This document shows, in pieces, positions 44,289-52,338 of a stretch of 64,000 bases of DNA. The notes beneath the pieces were generated by a model. It was given only the letters and a program-made list of their open reading frames with translations, was not told where the DNA came from and did not search any database. The stretch spans positions 31,513-95,512 of the forward strand of contig JAAZXM010000008.1 in the NCBI GenBank assembly GCA_014240165.1. Direction: 5' to 3'. The stretch's first letter is position 1. Each line of letters opens with the position of its first letter. The position numbers and the translations under genes were made by a program. The DNA comes from Myxococcales bacterium. Lineage in GTDB: Bacteria; Myxococcota_A; UBA9160; UBA4427.

Positions 44289-44840
44289 ATGGAGCCCAAT
44301 TATTCGCTTTCCGCGAACTCGAACCCTTCGCGGGATTGCACGCGCGCCTTTCCCTCGTCGAGATCCTTCACCCCTTGCCGGAGCTTTTCGGTCCTGATCG
44401 CGTTGTTGCTGGCGGGCCTATGGGCTCCCGGGCTTTGCCTGGCGGATTCCCACGCCAAGGGCGAGGGGGCTTCCCTGGAAGATCAGGTGAAGGAGCAACT
44501 CGACCAGTTGCCCGTCGGCGAGGCGGGCATCGATCAGATCATGGGTGAACTCGACGCCCGCCTGAAATTTTCGGATGAGCAACGCGGCGAGGTGCGCTCC
44601 GTTGTGGCCCAGGGCGTGGCCGCGCTCGAGAAGCTTCGGGCGCGCTTCGAGGCCCACGAACTCACCGCCATGGCGTTCGGCGTTCAAGTCCAGATGCAGA
44701 TGCAGAAGATCGGGGCGTTGGTTGACCCGCTTCTCGACCCGGATCAGCAAGCCGAATACAAGGTCATGCGCCAGGAACAGCGCCGGCAGATGATGGAGGC
44801 CATGCGCAAGCAGCGTATGGGCGAGGCCTCCACTCAATAG
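44289..44840 (+). CDS. Exported helical protein, Spy/CpxP-like in character
   Basis: The 183-residue protein has a long N-region, a hydrophobic core (LIALLLAGLW, about 36-45) and a likely cleavage after LCLA. The mature part is helical and rich in Gln and Met (QVQMQMQKIG, RQEQRRQMMEAMRKQRM). The pattern LKFSDEQRGEVRSVV ... LLDPDQQAEYKVMRQEQ recalls periplasmic LTXXQ/Spy-type chaperones, but no exact signature is seen. ATG 44289 has GGAGA 9 bases upstream; an earlier in-frame start at 44241 is less likely. Confidence 0.6.
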   Translation: MEPNYSLSANSNPSRDCTRAFPSSRSFTPCRSFSVLIALLLAGLWAPGLCLADSHAKGEGASLEDQVKEQLDQLPVGEAGIDQIMGELDARLKFSDEQRGEVRSVVAQGVAALEKLRARFEAHELTAMAFGVQVQMQMQKIGALVDPLLDPDQQAEYKVMRQEQRRQMMEAMRKQRMGEASTQ

Positions 44841-45083
44841 CTGGGGTCAAGGGTCTGCGCCCGGGCACGCAGGGGCCGCGCGCCCTTGGGCCCGTGCCAG
44901 GCCGCGGGGCGTCCTCGGATCCGTCAGGTGGGCGAAGGCCAGACCTGCGCGTTGAAGCGGGGCAGGCGATTTTCCAGGGTCTGGGGTCCTCTACTCGGCT
45001 CCGGGTTCGAGGCAAGCCCGCGGTTCACGATCTCTTCATCCGGTCATGCCGGTGGCCCATCGGGCGGCTCGCGGCCCTCTTGA

Positions 45084-45116
45084 AGGGGGAGGTAATTTCC
45101 CCCTCGCCCCGGGGCG
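45084..45116 (+). other. Two adjacent perfect hairpins with an A9 tract
   Basis: A 7-bp stem (45084-45090 with 45098-45104, loop 7) is followed at once by a 12-bp palindrome CGCCCCGGGGCG (45105-45116) and nine A residues. Neither strand has the U-run after the stem, so this is not a simple terminator. The 455-bp gap 44841-45295 contains no supported gene; these structures and the terminator below are its only features. Confidence 0.5.
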
Positions 45117-45138
45117 AAAAAAAAAGCATGATGTAACG

Positions 45139-45158
45139 ACCCGGTATCCCGGGTTTTT
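45139..45158 (+). terminator. Intrinsic terminator-like hairpin before the EF-G-like gene
   Basis: ACCCGG (45139-45144) pairs with CCGGGT (45149-45154) around a 4-base loop, followed by TTTT. It could end the transcript of the exported protein gene or attenuate the EF-G-like gene, whose ATG is 137 bp on. Confidence 0.5.
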
Positions 45159-45295
45159 GACAGGAAGAAGTCCTGCCGCCATCGCGCGGCGGAGACGAAT
45201 GAGCCGAGAGGGGTCTTTGTTGAAATCGGCCCGATTTGCGGGGCGAATACTCACGAAACCAGGCATCAATACGAGCCGAGGAGGGGCGCTGCATC

Positions 45296-47359
45296 ATGCA
45301 GAACGTTCAAGTCGAGCACACCCGTAATTTCGCAATCGTTGGACACTCGGGTGATGGCAAGACCTCGCTCGGCGAAGCGATTCTGCACCGCGCAGGAGCC
45401 ACCTCGGAGCTCGGGCGCGTCGAGGACGGCACATCGATACTCAACTTCCTCCCCGAGGAAAGAACCGGCCATCACACCGCCTCGGTCACTTCTCATATCT
45501 ACGGGTTCGACAGCGGCGAATACCACCTGACCCTGGTGGACACCCCAGGCGACCCCAACTATTGGGGTGATGGCGAGGTCGCTCTCCAGGCATTGGATGG
45601 CGCAGTTCTCGTATTGGATGCGGTGGAGGGGGCCAAGTCCGGTACCCAGCGGGTATTGGGTGATATCGAAGAACTCGAACTCGCGGTGATCTGCTTCATC
45701 AACGGGTTGGATCGGGAGCGTGCCGACATCGACGGTGCCCTGGCATCGCTGGAGGCCCTGGACGTCAAACCCGTGTTGCTCGCCATGCCCATCGGGAGCC
45801 AGGCGTCTCTCTCGGGAGTGGTGGACCTGGTTCACATGAAGAGTGTCTCGGCGTCCGGGAAAGAGGGAGAGATCCCCGAGGAGTTGAAGGACGAAGCCGA
45901 GACTCGTCGCGAGCAATTGGTTGAGTTGGTCGCGGAATGCGATGACGAACTCATCGAACGTTATCTCGAGGACGGCGAACTCGACGACGATGACGTGCTG
46001 AGGGGCCTTTCGGAAGGGATTCGTTCTCGGGCGATCCTGCCCGTTCTTTGCGGATCAGCCATCAACGAGGTGGGTGTCGATCTCATCCTTCGTGAGATCA
46101 AGGAAATTCTCCCCTCTCCCCAGGCAAGGGGCGAGTGGAAGGGTTCGGCCATCGACGGCCAAGAAGATGTCGTGGCGGAGCCTTCCGCGGATGCGACTTT
46201 CTCGGGAGTCGTTTTCAAGACGATCATCGACCGCTACGCGGGTACCCTCTCGGTGCTCCGGGTGGTTTCCGGGACCTTGGCCCACGACACGCCGGTATTG
46301 AACGCGACGCGCGACAAGAAGACCCGGGTCAGCAAGCTCATGGTCCTGCGCGGCGAGGAGCACGTGGACGTTCCCGAGGCTGGCCCCGGCGATATCGTTG
46401 CCGTGGCGAAGTTGAAGGATGTGCATACCGGGGATGTCCTGACCTCGGAGAAGAAGGGGCTCCGTCTTGCAGAGCTTCGCAAGCCCGAGGGCGTGCTCTC
46501 CTATGCGGTGGAATCCGAGGACAAGGCCGACGAGGACAAGGTCTTCTCCTCCCTCGCTCGCCTGGCGGAAGAGGATCCGGCGCTGCATATCGGTCGCGAG
46601 CCCTCCACGGGTGAGTTCCTGCTCACGGGCATGGGCGAACTTCATATTCGAACCACTGCGGCCAAGCTCAGGCGTATGTTCAACGTGGAGGTGAAGCTCA
46701 AGAAGCCCAAGGTCCCCTACCGGGAAACCGTGACCAAGCGCGTGGAAAACGTCGAGGGCAAATTGAAGAAGCAGACGGGCGGGGCTGGCATGTTCGGGGT
46801 CTGCTACCTCAACCTCGAGCCCATGCCGCGCTCCGAGGGCTTCGAATTCGTGGACAAGATTGTCGGCGGATCGATCCCTCGCAACCTGATTCCCGCGGTG
46901 GAGAAGGGCGTTCTCGAGGCCTGCGTGGCCGGTCCCCTGGCGGGTTATCCGGTTGTGGATGTTCGAGTGGAATGCGTCGACGGAAAATTTCATTCGGTGG
47001 ATTCCAACGAAATGGCTTTCAAGCTGGCGGGTTCCTTCGGCCTGAAGGCCGCGGTGTTGCAGGCCAAGCCGGTTCTTCTCGAGCCCTATATGACGGTGGA
47101 GGTCATCGTTCCAGACGAAAACGTCGGCGACGTCATGGGCGATATCTCGTCACGTCGGGGAATCGTGCAGACCACCGAGGCCCGGGGCCACGCGGCGGTG
47201 GTGATCGCGACGGTGCCCATGGCCGAAATGCTCGAGTATGCAACCACCCTGACGAGCATTACCGGTGGCAAGGGCGAATTCCATATGCGCTTCTCGCATT
47301 ACGACCAGGTGGGCGGAAAGCTGGCCGAGAAGATCATCGAGGAAAGCAAGGACGCTTAG
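45296..47359 (+). CDS. EF-G-like translational GTPase (paralogue with altered G motifs)
   Basis: The 687-residue protein has all EF-G domains: G domain (1-265), domain II (about 290-380), III-V to the end (YRETVTKRVENVEGKLKKQTGGAGMFGVCYLNLEPM, EPYMTVEVIVPDENVGDVMGDISSRRG). G1 is GHSGDGKT (residues 16-23). G3 reads DTPGDPNYW instead of DTPGHxDF, so the catalytic His is Asp, and G4 reads NGLD instead of NKxD. It resembles EF-G2-type paralogues with uncertain function rather than the translocase FusA. GAGGAGG lies 12 bases before the ATG. Confidence 0.85.
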   Translation: MQNVQVEHTRNFAIVGHSGDGKTSLGEAILHRAGATSELGRVEDGTSILNFLPEERTGHHTASVTSHIYGFDSGEYHLTLVDTPGDPNYWGDGEVALQALDGAVLVLDAVEGAKSGTQRVLGDIEELELAVICFINGLDRERADIDGALASLEALDVKPVLLAMPIGSQASLSGVVDLVHMKSVSASGKEGEIPEELKDEAETRREQLVELVAECDDELIERYLEDGELDDDDVLRGLSEGIRSRAILPVLCGSAINEVGVDLILREIKEILPSPQARGEWKGSAIDGQEDVVAEPSADATFSGVVFKTIIDRYAGTLSVLRVVSGTLAHDTPVLNATRDKKTRVSKLMVLRGEEHVDVPEAGPGDIVAVAKLKDVHTGDVLTSEKKGLRLAELRKPEGVLSYAVESEDKADEDKVFSSLARLAEEDPALHIGREPSTGEFLLTGMGELHIRTTAAKLRRMFNVEVKLKKPKVPYRETVTKRVENVEGKLKKQTGGAGMFGVCYLNLEPMPRSEGFEFVDKIVGGSIPRNLIPAVEKGVLEACVAGPLAGYPVVDVRVECVDGKFHSVDSNEMAFKLAGSFGLKAAVLQAKPVLLEPYMTVEVIVPDENVGDVMGDISSRRGIVQTTEARGHAAVVIATVPMAEMLEYATTLTSITGGKGEFHMRFSHYDQVGGKLAEKIIEESKDA

Positions 47360-48765
47360 GGATTCGCCTTGGGGACAGCGGGAGAAGAGGCCTGGTCGAG
47401 CCTCTCCTGCACTTCTTCCAGGGTGAGGCCCCGGGTTTCAGGGGCATAGCGAAGCACCAGGATCGCGCCGAGGATCGGCCCTACGGCCACGACCGCGATG
47501 GCGGTGGGGATATCCCCTTGCAGCGGAATCAGGAGCGCTCCGATCGCCATGGGGGTGAGGACCTCGGTGACTCGGCCGAGAAAATTCGTGGTCCAGCCAT
47601 AGCCCGTGGCCCGGATTTCCGTGGGGAAGAGTTCGGAGGCGTAGACGTGGGTTGCCGTCATCGCCGCTCCGAAGCAGAAGACCGTCGCGACCATCCAGAA
47701 ATATTGGCCGAATACGCTGGGGTGGTGGTAAAGCCAGAAGATGGAGATGGCGGCCAAAACGTAGAAGCCGGCGCAGGTTCGTTTGCGCCCGATGGAGTCG
47801 ATGAGCCAACCGGCAACGAAATGCCCGGCAACCCCGCCGCCATAGCCCCAGAAAACGATGTCTCCCACCTGGCTCGTGGTCAAACCCAGGTCCTCCCGGG
47901 CAAAGATCACCCAATAGACCACGGAGGGCGCTGTCACGATATGGGCGCAATTCCATAGCAGAGCCACGATGGCGGTGCGGGAGCGGTAGCGCTCGGTCCA
48001 GGGGAGACGGGCATTCTGCCAATGCTCTCGCCAGGTGACCTTTGTGCTCCGATCGGCGTTTCGTTCGCTCTCGCTGGCCTCGAAGCGCCGGGTTTCGCGG
48101 ACGGTGAAGCGCAGGCCGATCACGAGGATCAAGGGGACGGCGCCGAGGGCGTAGAGCGCGCGCCAGCTTTCGCTGTCGTGCCCGAGCCCCATCAGGTCCT
48201 GCCCGTAGACGACGAGTTGGCTTCCGAGTGTATAGAGCCAGCCCCCCTCTTCGCCTTCGCCGATCAGCACATGGGGCTGGACCTTGGCCATCAACATGAC
48301 GCCCACGGTGGAGAGACTGGTGAGAATCGCAATGGCCCGTCCGCGCAACCGGGCAGGGTATTCCTCGCCGATCATGATCACCGCCAGGGCGTATTCGGCC
48401 GTGAGGAAGATCCGGGCGAAGAATTGGGCAACGATGAAGCCCTCCTTGGTGGTCACGAAGGCGGTGAGGCCATTGGCGATGGCGAAGCCGCAGATGGTGA
48501 TCATCATGATGGATCGCCGGCCAAAGCGGTCGGCGGAGAGCAGGAAGAGAAAGGAGACCATCACCCCCATTCGGGTGAGGCCGGAGACCATTCCCCATTC
48601 GTCGCGGCTGATGCCCAGGGTCGCTCTTACGTCCGGGGCGGCGAAACTCAGCATGGCCGAGTCGAAACCATCAAAGAGCGTCGCGCTCGACAGCAGGATG
48701 AAAAGGGAAGCGAGGTAGGGCGTGACCTTCTCGGCTTCGAGTTTCGTTCGGGACGCGTCACTCAT
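47356..48765 (-). CDS. MFS transporter (sugar/aromatic-acid porter type)
   Basis: The 469-residue inner-membrane protein has 12 predicted helices with the loop 2-3 motif DRFGRRS, the loop 4-5 GEEYPARLRGR, and the second-half copies DSIGRKR and ELFPTEIRATGYG, ending PETRGLTLEEV. These are SP/AAHS-family signatures; niche substrates include sugars, aromatic acids and metabolites. The two halves are joined by a loop of about 40 residues, and a further insert (LIGEGEEGGWLYTLGSQL) separates helices 5 and 6. It ends 4 bases inside the convergent EF-G-like gene. Confidence 0.88.
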   Translation of the reverse strand: MSDASRTKLEAEKVTPYLASLFILLSSATLFDGFDSAMLSFAAPDVRATLGISRDEWGMVSGLTRMGVMVSFLFLLSADRFGRRSIMMITICGFAIANGLTAFVTTKEGFIVAQFFARIFLTAEYALAVIMIGEEYPARLRGRAIAILTSLSTVGVMLMAKVQPHVLIGEGEEGGWLYTLGSQLVVYGQDLMGLGHDSESWRALYALGAVPLILVIGLRFTVRETRRFEASESERNADRSTKVTWREHWQNARLPWTERYRSRTAIVALLWNCAHIVTAPSVVYWVIFAREDLGLTTSQVGDIVFWGYGGGVAGHFVAGWLIDSIGRKRTCAGFYVLAAISIFWLYHHPSVFGQYFWMVATVFCFGAAMTATHVYASELFPTEIRATGYGWTTNFLGRVTEVLTPMAIGALLIPLQGDIPTAIAVVAVGPILGAILVLRYAPETRGLTLEEVQERLDQASSPAVPKANP

Positions 48766-48951
48766 GGGCGAAAGCCCGTTTTGGGATCACCCGATCAGCC
48801 GCCTCTTCTTGCCTGCTTTCCTTCGACCTCGTCACGGCGATCCCAGTTTCCTCCGAGCCTGACGCTTAGCAGGGATGCTCTGCGGGGGATAGGGGGAGAT
48901 CGATCAGCATTCGGCCGCTAGAGTTGACCCTTTCGAAAAAAGGGGCAGAGA

Positions 48952-50097
48952 ATGGGACCGGCGATCCCCTACTTGCGCGACTATGTCGCGATTCCCTCGG
49001 TGAACCCCATGGGCCGATCCGACCTGCCCAAGGAGATCGTGGGCGAGGCGGCCCTGGCCGGTCATCTCGAGTCCCAATTGCGACGGCTTTCCGTGGACGC
49101 GCAAAGGGTGGGCGACGCCGAGCGGCCGAGTGTTCTCGCCGAGGTGCGTACGGGAGAGCCTGGTGCGTCGACGATTCTTGTGGCCTCTCATCTCGATACC
49201 GTACCCGTAGACGGAATGGAGATTCCGCCCTTCGACCCCGTTGTGGAGGGGGGGAAGCTCTTCGGTCGCGGTGCCTGCGACACCAAGGCCGGGATGGCCG
49301 CATTGGTCGCCGCTCTGGAGCGAGTGCTGAGCAGGGGCATCTTGCGGCGCAACTTGATCCTGGTGGGGGAAGCCGACGAGGAATTGGGCAGCATCGGTGT
49401 GCGGGATGTGCTCGCCCATCTCGGTGATCGGCGCCCGGATTGGGTGCTCGCGACCGAGCCCACGGATTTGCGCGTGGTTCATCGCCATAAGGGTGTGGTT
49501 CATGTTCGCATGGAGGCCCGGGGCGTCGCGTGTCATGCTTCGAACCCCTCGGCGGGGAAGAATGCCATCGTGCTCCTCTCCCGGGCGGCCCTCGCCCTGG
49601 ATGCCCTGGCGGAGAAGTTGACGGCGCATGCGGACCCCGAATTGGGGCCGGCCACGCTTTCGGTGGGGCTCCTTCACGGGGGGCACGCGCCCAACGTGGT
49701 TCCCGATCACGGCTACCTGGTGGCCGACCGCCGCCTGCTCCCCGGCGAGAGCTTGCAGAGCGCCCGGGCCGAATTCGAGCAAGCCCTGGCCGAGGCCGGC
49801 GTTTCCGACAGCGTGGAGTTGACGTCGTGCAGCCTGGAAAAACCGACCCTGTCCACGCCGGTTGATCATTCGGCGGTGGTTTGTTGCGCCGCGGCCCTGC
49901 GTGCTGGGGGCCAGCCAGGGGAGACGGCCGGGGTGGCCTTCGGGACCGATGCCGGGGTTTTCGAGGCCGCGGGCGTGCCCGGGGTGGTTCTTGGGCCGGG
50001 CTCGATCCTGCGGGCCCACACATCCCGGGAGTACGTTGAAATCGACCAGGTCGAGGCCATGACGGACTTCTTCGTCGAACTCCTCTCAACCCCCTGA
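48952..50097 (+). CDS. M20-family metallopeptidase (ArgE/DapE/CPG2 type)
   Basis: The 381-residue di-zinc hydrolase has SHLDTVPVD (metal His and adjacent Asp, about 80-88), GRGACDTKAGMAA (bridging Asp), the base pair EADEE (about 143-147) and a final GPGSILRAHTSREYVEI with the last His. The middle lid/dimerisation domain covers about 180-290. The substrate may be an acyl amino acid or succinyl-diaminopimelate, but DapE-specific residues were not verified. No signal peptide. Confidence 0.88.
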   Translation: MGPAIPYLRDYVAIPSVNPMGRSDLPKEIVGEAALAGHLESQLRRLSVDAQRVGDAERPSVLAEVRTGEPGASTILVASHLDTVPVDGMEIPPFDPVVEGGKLFGRGACDTKAGMAALVAALERVLSRGILRRNLILVGEADEELGSIGVRDVLAHLGDRRPDWVLATEPTDLRVVHRHKGVVHVRMEARGVACHASNPSAGKNAIVLLSRAALALDALAEKLTAHADPELGPATLSVGLLHGGHAPNVVPDHGYLVADRRLLPGESLQSARAEFEQALAEAGVSDSVELTSCSLEKPTLSTPVDHSAVVCCAAALRAGGQPGETAGVAFGTDAGVFEAAGVPGVVLGPGSILRAHTSREYVEIDQVEAMTDFFVELLSTP

Positions 50098-50188
50098 AGG
50101 CGAGAGGGACTCAAGCCCCGTTCTTTGGGCGCCGATGACCCCCCCAGGACGGACCTCCGGGGTTTCCCCCGGAACCGACGGGGGCGGG

Positions 50189-50647
50189 ATGAAGTTGCGT
50201 GTTCTGCGCATCAATATGGCTCTTCTTTCGGCCAGCGCGTGGCTGGCTTGCGGTCTCGCCTCGGGACCCGGGGAAGAGTCCGGGCGCAGCCTTTCGGCGC
50301 ATCCCCGGGCGACGGCTTCGGCGCCCGAGACCCTCCCGGCGACAGGCGATTCGTCCGCGACCTGGGCGCTGGCCTTCGCCCAGGACCGCCGCTCCAGTCC
50401 GGGCTCACCGGTGGCGGGCGATTCGTATTGCCGGGCAAGATTCGGCGATCATGCGGGTGCCTTGGATGGCTGCCAGCGCCGCGCCCTTGAATCCTACCGA
50501 CGCCTCGAGCCGGTTTTTCGCCGGGCCAGTGGCGACGCCATGGCGATGGAATCCAAACGCCTCGAGGGCTGCGTCCGGCGTCACGGCGGTCAATTGGGGG
50601 TCGACTGGACCCTGGTTGAGCACTGTTTCCGCTACGGCGTGCGGTAG
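50189..50647 (+). CDS. Hypothetical exported Cys-containing protein
   Basis: The 152-residue protein begins with a basic start and hydrophobic stretch ending AWLACGLA, a near-lipobox that would put Cys21 at the membrane. A low-complexity Ser/Ala/Pro linker (about 25-65) leads to a C-terminal helical part with four Cys (YCRARFG, DGCQRR, EGCVRR, EHCFRYG). The even Cys spacing suggests disulfide bonds in the periplasm. The ATG is preceded by GGGGGCGGG. I do not recognise the family. Confidence 0.5.
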   Translation: MKLRVLRINMALLSASAWLACGLASGPGEESGRSLSAHPRATASAPETLPATGDSSATWALAFAQDRRSSPGSPVAGDSYCRARFGDHAGALDGCQRRALESYRRLEPVFRRASGDAMAMESKRLEGCVRRHGGQLGVDWTLVEHCFRYGVR

Positions 50648-50658
50648 GGATCGTATCG

Positions 50659-51924
50659 ATGCCCGGGGATGATTTGACAATGCTTTCGGGTCATGTTCAT
50701 CCCGATTTCGAAACCATGGCCCGGAGTCTGCGCCGACTCCTTCCGCGGCAGGGGTACGGCGGAGCCGCCCTTTGTATCTATCATCGCGGCGAATGCGTGA
50801 TGGATATGTGGGGAGGCACGCGCGACATTCAGGGGCGGCCGTGGCAAGAAGATACGGTTGCCCTTTCCTGGTCGACCACCAAGGGCATTCTCTCGACCCT
50901 TCTTCATATCCTGGTCGACCGCGGACTCGCGGAATACGACGCCCCGGTGGCGCTCTACTGGCCCGAGTTCGGTCAGGCCGAAAAGGCGCAAATTACGCTT
51001 CGTCAGGTTCTATGCCATGAAGCGGGCCTCTACCGCATTGGCGACCTGGTCAGCGATGCCCGGGAGATGCTCGATTGGGAGGGAATGGTGGCTGCTGTCG
51101 AGCGCGCTCGTCCGGTGCATCGACCTGGGCAGGCGCATGGCTACCATGGGTTGACCTTTGGCTGGATTGTCGGCGAACTCATTCAGCGAATCGCCGGGGC
51201 GGACCTCTCTCAGGTCATGCAGCGCGAGCTCGCGGAGCCCCTGGGGCTTGGGGGCCTCCATCTCGGACTTCCAGAGCATGCGCGCGGGCACTGTGCCCAG
51301 GTGATCGGCGTCGGCGGATCCGGCTCGACTTCCGCCCTGACACCCGCAGCCCAGCGCGAGGCGGTCCTGGCTCCCTTTCTTCGCCGCAATCGCGGGCCCG
51401 CCGCGTCGGGGGGCGATCTTGCTTGTGATATCGGGGAACTCGAGGCCGCATTTCTGCCTTCGGGTTTCGAGCGCCTCGATTGGAATTCCCAGGACCTCTG
51501 CCGGGCCCGGATTCCCGCCATCAGCGGCTTCTTCGACGCGCGTTCCCTGGCGCGGACGTATGCCGCCCTGGCCGGAGGAGGCCAGGTCGACGGTGTCCGT
51601 CTGCTTTCCGAGCGGACCCTGGGCGAGGCGAGCCGGGTTCAGAGTCGCCGCCCCGGCCGTGTGATTCCGATTCCCATGGATTGGCGGCTGGGCTACCACC
51701 GCATTCCCGTGGTTCGGGCCGAGGCGCCTCAGGCCTTCGGCCACCTCGGGATTGGCGGTTCGGGCGCATGGGCCGATCCCCAACGGGAATTGGCCGTGGC
51801 CCTGGTTCTCAACAGTGGGCTCGGCACGCCGTTCGGCGATATCCGCATCGTTCGGGTGAGTTCCCAGGCCCTACAGGCGGCGGATCGCCGCCCGAACTCG
51901 GTGCGTGTCTCGGCTGCTGGCTGA
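50659..51924 (+). CDS. Serine hydrolase of the class C beta-lactamase family (EstB-like)
   Basis: The 421-residue protein has the SxxK motif in LSWSTTKG (about 70-77), a Tyr-containing second motif YHGLTFG (about 161-167, Tyr-x-x instead of YxN) and a C-terminal HLGIGGSGAW in place of KTG. This is the pattern of EstB-type esterases and LACTB-like proteins rather than true beta-lactamases. No signal peptide is seen, which fits a cytoplasmic esterase. A second ATG at 50680 is possible. Confidence 0.85.
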   Translation: MPGDDLTMLSGHVHPDFETMARSLRRLLPRQGYGGAALCIYHRGECVMDMWGGTRDIQGRPWQEDTVALSWSTTKGILSTLLHILVDRGLAEYDAPVALYWPEFGQAEKAQITLRQVLCHEAGLYRIGDLVSDAREMLDWEGMVAAVERARPVHRPGQAHGYHGLTFGWIVGELIQRIAGADLSQVMQRELAEPLGLGGLHLGLPEHARGHCAQVIGVGGSGSTSALTPAAQREAVLAPFLRRNRGPAASGGDLACDIGELEAAFLPSGFERLDWNSQDLCRARIPAISGFFDARSLARTYAALAGGGQVDGVRLLSERTLGEASRVQSRRPGRVIPIPMDWRLGYHRIPVVRAEAPQAFGHLGIGGSGAWADPQRELAVALVLNSGLGTPFGDIRIVRVSSQALQAADRRPNSVRVSAAG

Positions 51925-52031
51925 GTGACCGCGCCGGCGTTTCGCCGGGCTGAAGGTATCTGCGCTTCGCTTCCAGCTACAGGTTTTCCTGTATTGCGGC
52001 CCGGGTTTAGGGAACCGGCGAGTGGCTGAGA

Positions 52032-52085
52032 TGGGCCGGCCCAGCGCCGCAGTCGATGCATAATCGACGCATCCGGGCTGGCCCA
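52032..52085. promoter_or_regulatory. Nested inverted repeats upstream of the sigma-54-like promoter
   Basis: Outer 12-base arms (TGGGCCGGCCCA and CGGGCTGGCCCA, 10 of 12 matching with wobble) flank inner perfect 6-base arms GTCGAT/ATCGAC (52052-52057 and 52063-52068). They lie 46-99 bp before a sigma-54-like element, where enhancer sites are usually found. They could also end the EstB-like transcript. The 414-bp gap 51925-52338 otherwise holds only a 33-codon frame at 52160-52261. Confidence 0.4.
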
Positions 52086-52130
52086 GGGAGCGGGAGGGCG
52101 CTCACGGCCAGCGAGGCGGATTTCGCGGAT

Positions 52131-52146
52131 GGGCACGCGCCTTGCA
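52131..52146 (+). promoter_or_regulatory. Sigma-54-like promoter (-24/-12)
   Basis: GGGCACG-N4-TTGCA matches the sigma-54 consensus TGGCACG-N4-TTGCW at 15 of 16 positions, including GG at -24 and GC at -12 with correct spacing. The start point would be near 52157, about 180 bp before the degenerate persulfide-dioxygenase-like gene. Single-site matches occur by chance in GC-rich DNA. Confidence 0.45.
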
Positions 52147-52338
52147 CTGTAATCGCATCATGACGATGACTGCACTTCGGAATGTTTCAAAGGGACTCAG
52201 GGCCACCGTCCAGGCTCCCCAAGTCGAAAAGTCGTCCAGTCATCCGAACCCACGGATCTGAGCGTCAGGCGTTGAGCCGAGATCGCTTCTGGCCATTCCC
52301 CGGCGGTTCTCAGCGAGCGAGCGGAGAAAGGAGACAGA

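Noticed and set aside
45157..45162. TTGACA as a -35 box for the EF-G-like gene
   Set aside because: No acceptable -10 hexamer lies 16-18 bp downstream, and the match overlaps the terminator U-run.
48766..48782. GGGC-GAAA-GCCC followed by GTTTTG as a terminator
   Set aside because: The stem has only four base pairs and lies at the start of the MFS gene on the opposite strand.
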